Positions 62,003 through 64,000 of a DNA stretch of 64,000 nt are shown here, piece by piece. The stretch is taken from assembly GCF_001540865.1 (NCBI RefSeq), contig NC_033632.1:11024557-11088556 (forward strand). The letters run 5' to 3'. Below the pieces are notes generated by a model. That model saw nothing but the letters and a program-made list of their open reading frames with translations, was not told the DNA's origin and did no database searches. This DNA is from Ananas comosus. Its lineage: Eukaryota; Streptophyta; Magnoliopsida; Poales; Bromeliaceae. A program made the position numbers and the translations under genes. The first letter of the stretch is position 1; every line of letters begins with the position of its first letter.

Positions 62003-62325
62003 AACTTACTACCCTCGGGCAGAAAATGAGAGAGATTTCAATGGATGGTGCAAATAAAAACCCTTTCTGCAATAAAATGTGTGGAAAAAATCACACATTA
62101 ATTTTTTTTTTATTGGTGAGCCACTTCAGTTCAAGTGTTCAACTGCTGGAATTGGTATTGCTGCCAATTAGTTACAGTACCAACTGCAGTAGTTGGATCT
62201 TCTCATGCGAATGCAATTACAGCAGTTGGGTCTAATTACACTAAATTAATTCAAAAATTTATGGTTATATGTATTTCCAATTGCACTGCAGTTAAAAATA
62301 CATGCAACCAAACAACTCCTTATAT
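61425..62325. repeat. Large foldback element with CTGCAACTGC ends
   Basis: Left GGTCCGTTTGGTTCTATACA with GCTGCAACTGCTGTAG; right CACTGCAGTTAAAAATACAT with GCAACCAAACAACTCC. The middle holds a 40-nt T run (about 61886-61922) and a GA microsatellite. TTATAT words flank both ends. No coding capacity. Confidence 0.5.
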
Positions 62326-62489
62326 GAAAATAAGTGAAAAGAGCAAAAGTAAATATGGGGTAGAGAAAGGTTTTAGTTTCTTTTGAAAATTTCTATTTCA
62401 CTTTATCTTTTCTTATCTTTTTGTTTAGCAATTAAAGCATTGATAAGTTGATAATGCTTTGTACAGTCCTATAAGAAGTAATTTTTTTT

Positions 62490-62840
62490 TGGTAAAATAC
62501 ATGGAGAACTTACCCGCACTATGTCCTATTTTTAATCGGCTATTCAATCTTTCAAAATTTTAATTTTGTTATTCAATTTTTTTATTTATTTGATTTGAGT
62601 CAATTAACGTATTTTGATTTCAAAATTTTAAGCCAGCATCATTGTGATTGATGATGTGATAATGATTGAGGTACCACATCATTTCTATATCAACAACAAA
62701 TTATTTTAGTCAGGCAAATTGTGTTGCAAATTTGATTGCAATAATTTATAAAGCTCGAACTAGAAATTACAACTAATTAAACTTTGAGAACCAAAATGTC
62801 ACGCTTCTTATATTTTACTGACCAAAAGTGTCATTTAGCC
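62490..62840. repeat. Foldback MITE related to 28880-29260
   Basis: AATTTTGTTATTCAATTTT and ATTTGATTTGAGTC at left; AACTAATTAAACTTTGAG, AACCAAAATGTCA and CCAAAAGTGTCATTTAGCC at right. Boundaries approximate. Confidence 0.45.
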
Positions 62841-62950
62841 TTTTCTCTTTGCTACATTATTTCTAAAATATTTTTTAGGGACTAACAAGAGAGGAAGAAA
62901 AAAGAGATGCCACATAATGTTTGAAGGTAAATAGAAAGTGAAATAAAGGA

Positions 62951-63339
62951 GAAACTTCAAATACCAGCTCGTAGTTTTACACTTTCTCACTTTAGTATTC
63001 TGTTGTTTAAAATGTATCACTTTAATACCCTGTTATTTTATTTTTCTCTTTCCGTTATCCTCTCCATTAATGTTTTTTGTTCAATCAGTGACAAAATTAA
63101 AACCACAGAATACTAAAGTAAAAGTTTGGTAAACCAAAGGATATTAAAGTAAATATTCGATAAACCGTAGGTTGAGTATTTGAAGTTTTTTTGTATATGA
63201 TTTAGCGAAGAGTCCACGGAGATACTGACGGAAAAGAGAAATAAAATCATAGGGTATAAAAGTTATACACTTTAAATCACTAAGTAGTAAAATAAAAAAA
63301 TGTGAAACCTTAAAAGGGTGGTATTTGAAGTTTACCTTA
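62951..63339. repeat. Family A MITE, copy A5
   Basis: GAAACTTCAAATACCAGC at left and GGTATTTGAAGTTTACC at right. A 10-bp AAATAAAGGA word flanks both sides (62941-62950 and 63340-63349), the likely target duplication, though the exact length is ambiguous. Confidence 0.8.
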
Positions 63340-63615
63340 AAATAAAGGAACAAAGCAATAAATGGTCACATGCCTTTAAATCCCATTGGGTATAGGTATT
63401 CAATAATTGTACCACAAACTGGCCTTGCTATTGGACAACTACCAAAAGATAAACACTATGCTAAGGGTACCCTTATAAAGGGTCCTACAATGTTGATGAG
63501 TTGGCCCTATTATTATTAAATACAAAAATATTAAACTTTAAACCATAAATGCCATAATTATTTTCTAAATTCTAAACTCTACACACAAAATTTGCTAATA
63601 GATTATAAGATATAG

Positions 63616-64000
63616 GAAAAGCTTCAAAAACTTCTCTTGTCATTTCGTACTTTTTCACTTTAGTACATGTAGTTTAAAGTGTATTAAGTTAGTACCCTGT
63701 AGTTTCGCACTTTCTCACTTTAGTACCTTGTGATTCAAAGTGTATCAAGTTAGTACTCTGTGGTTTCATTTTTGTATCAAGTTAGTACCCTGTGGTTTCA
63801 ATTTTCTCTTTTTATTATCCATTTTGTAGCATTTTTTTCGTTGAATCGGTGACAAAGTTAAAACTAAATGGTACTAAAATGAATATTCGATAAACCTAGG
63901 TAGGATATTTGAAGTTTTTTGTATATAATTTAACGAAATATTAAACCACATGGTACTAAAGTGAGAAAGTGCGAAACCACATGGTCAATTCGGGATTACT
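63616..64000. repeat. Family A MITE, copy A6 (long form, runs off the window)
   Basis: Has TTTCGTACTTTTTCACTTTA and repeated GTATCAAGTTAGTACC words, and follows the same internal order as A4 (AAACCTAGGTAGGATATTTG and TATAATTTAACGAAATATTA). The right end is beyond 64000. Confidence 0.75.

Overview
This window is plant nuclear DNA, most likely from a monocot. The evidence is four intron-rich plant genes, one of them encoding a chloroplast inner-envelope protein. First exons are GC-rich against AT-rich introns and intergenic DNA, a gradient typical of commelinid monocots. The spaces between genes are packed with plant transposons. I cannot name the species; a pineapple- or palm-like lineage would fit but is a guess. 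There is one assembly gap (N run at 10510-10530) and a single N at 7284.

Layout. 1-2.4 kb: AT-rich repeats. 2.4-7.0 kb: a 5'-truncated LINE with an intact endonuclease/reverse transcriptase ORF. 7.2-10.5 kb: a Helitron 3' terminus, MITEs and AT-rich DNA. 10.5-13.7 kb: the 5' end of a Ty3/gypsy element on the minus strand (gag start, primer binding site, 2.7-kb LTR), cut by the gap. 13.7-17.4 kb: long-TIR MITEs and a SINE. 19.3-24.1 kb (minus): TIC21, four coding exons, 295 aa. 24.3-27.8 kb: two MITEs, then a hAT-type MITE split by a 2.3-kb non-autonomous Helitron. 29.9-35.3 kb (minus): a secreted cyclase-family (kynurenine formamidase-like) protein, six exons, 282 aa. 36-42.4 kb: a second SINE and a dense island of MITEs separated by microsatellites. 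42.6-47.9 kb (plus): a papain-like cysteine protease with a C-terminal granulin domain (RD21 type), five exons, 488 aa. 51.6-60.3 kb (plus): an OTU deubiquitinase with UBA-like and SEC-C motifs, twelve exons, 374 aa, including a GC-AG intron and a 29-nt exon. 60.3-64 kb: 3' flank and more MITEs.

The four genes form no operon or cluster and act in different compartments: chloroplast envelope, secretory pathway/apoplast, vacuole and ER-derived compartments, and cytosol/nucleus. Most of the unusual content is in the mobile DNA. (1) A hAT-type MITE family (called E here) has four copies, each with a perfect 8-bp target duplication, and each of the four genes carries exactly one copy (one promoter-proximal, three intronic). 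(2) Two tRNA-like SINEs share their 3' tail, including a small hairpin, with the LINE in the same window; one base pair of that hairpin has changed on both sides. (3) A Helitron lies inside a hAT-type MITE, and its 3' hairpin core is shared with a second Helitron end 20 kb away. (4) The gypsy LTR carries seven copies of a perfect 10-bp palindrome, four of them at exact 23-bp spacing.

Exon structures were worked out by hand from splice-site grammar, reading frame and family resemblance. Every coding sum is a multiple of three and keeps the frame, but no transcript data were available. Family letters (A-N) are labels local to this annotation.
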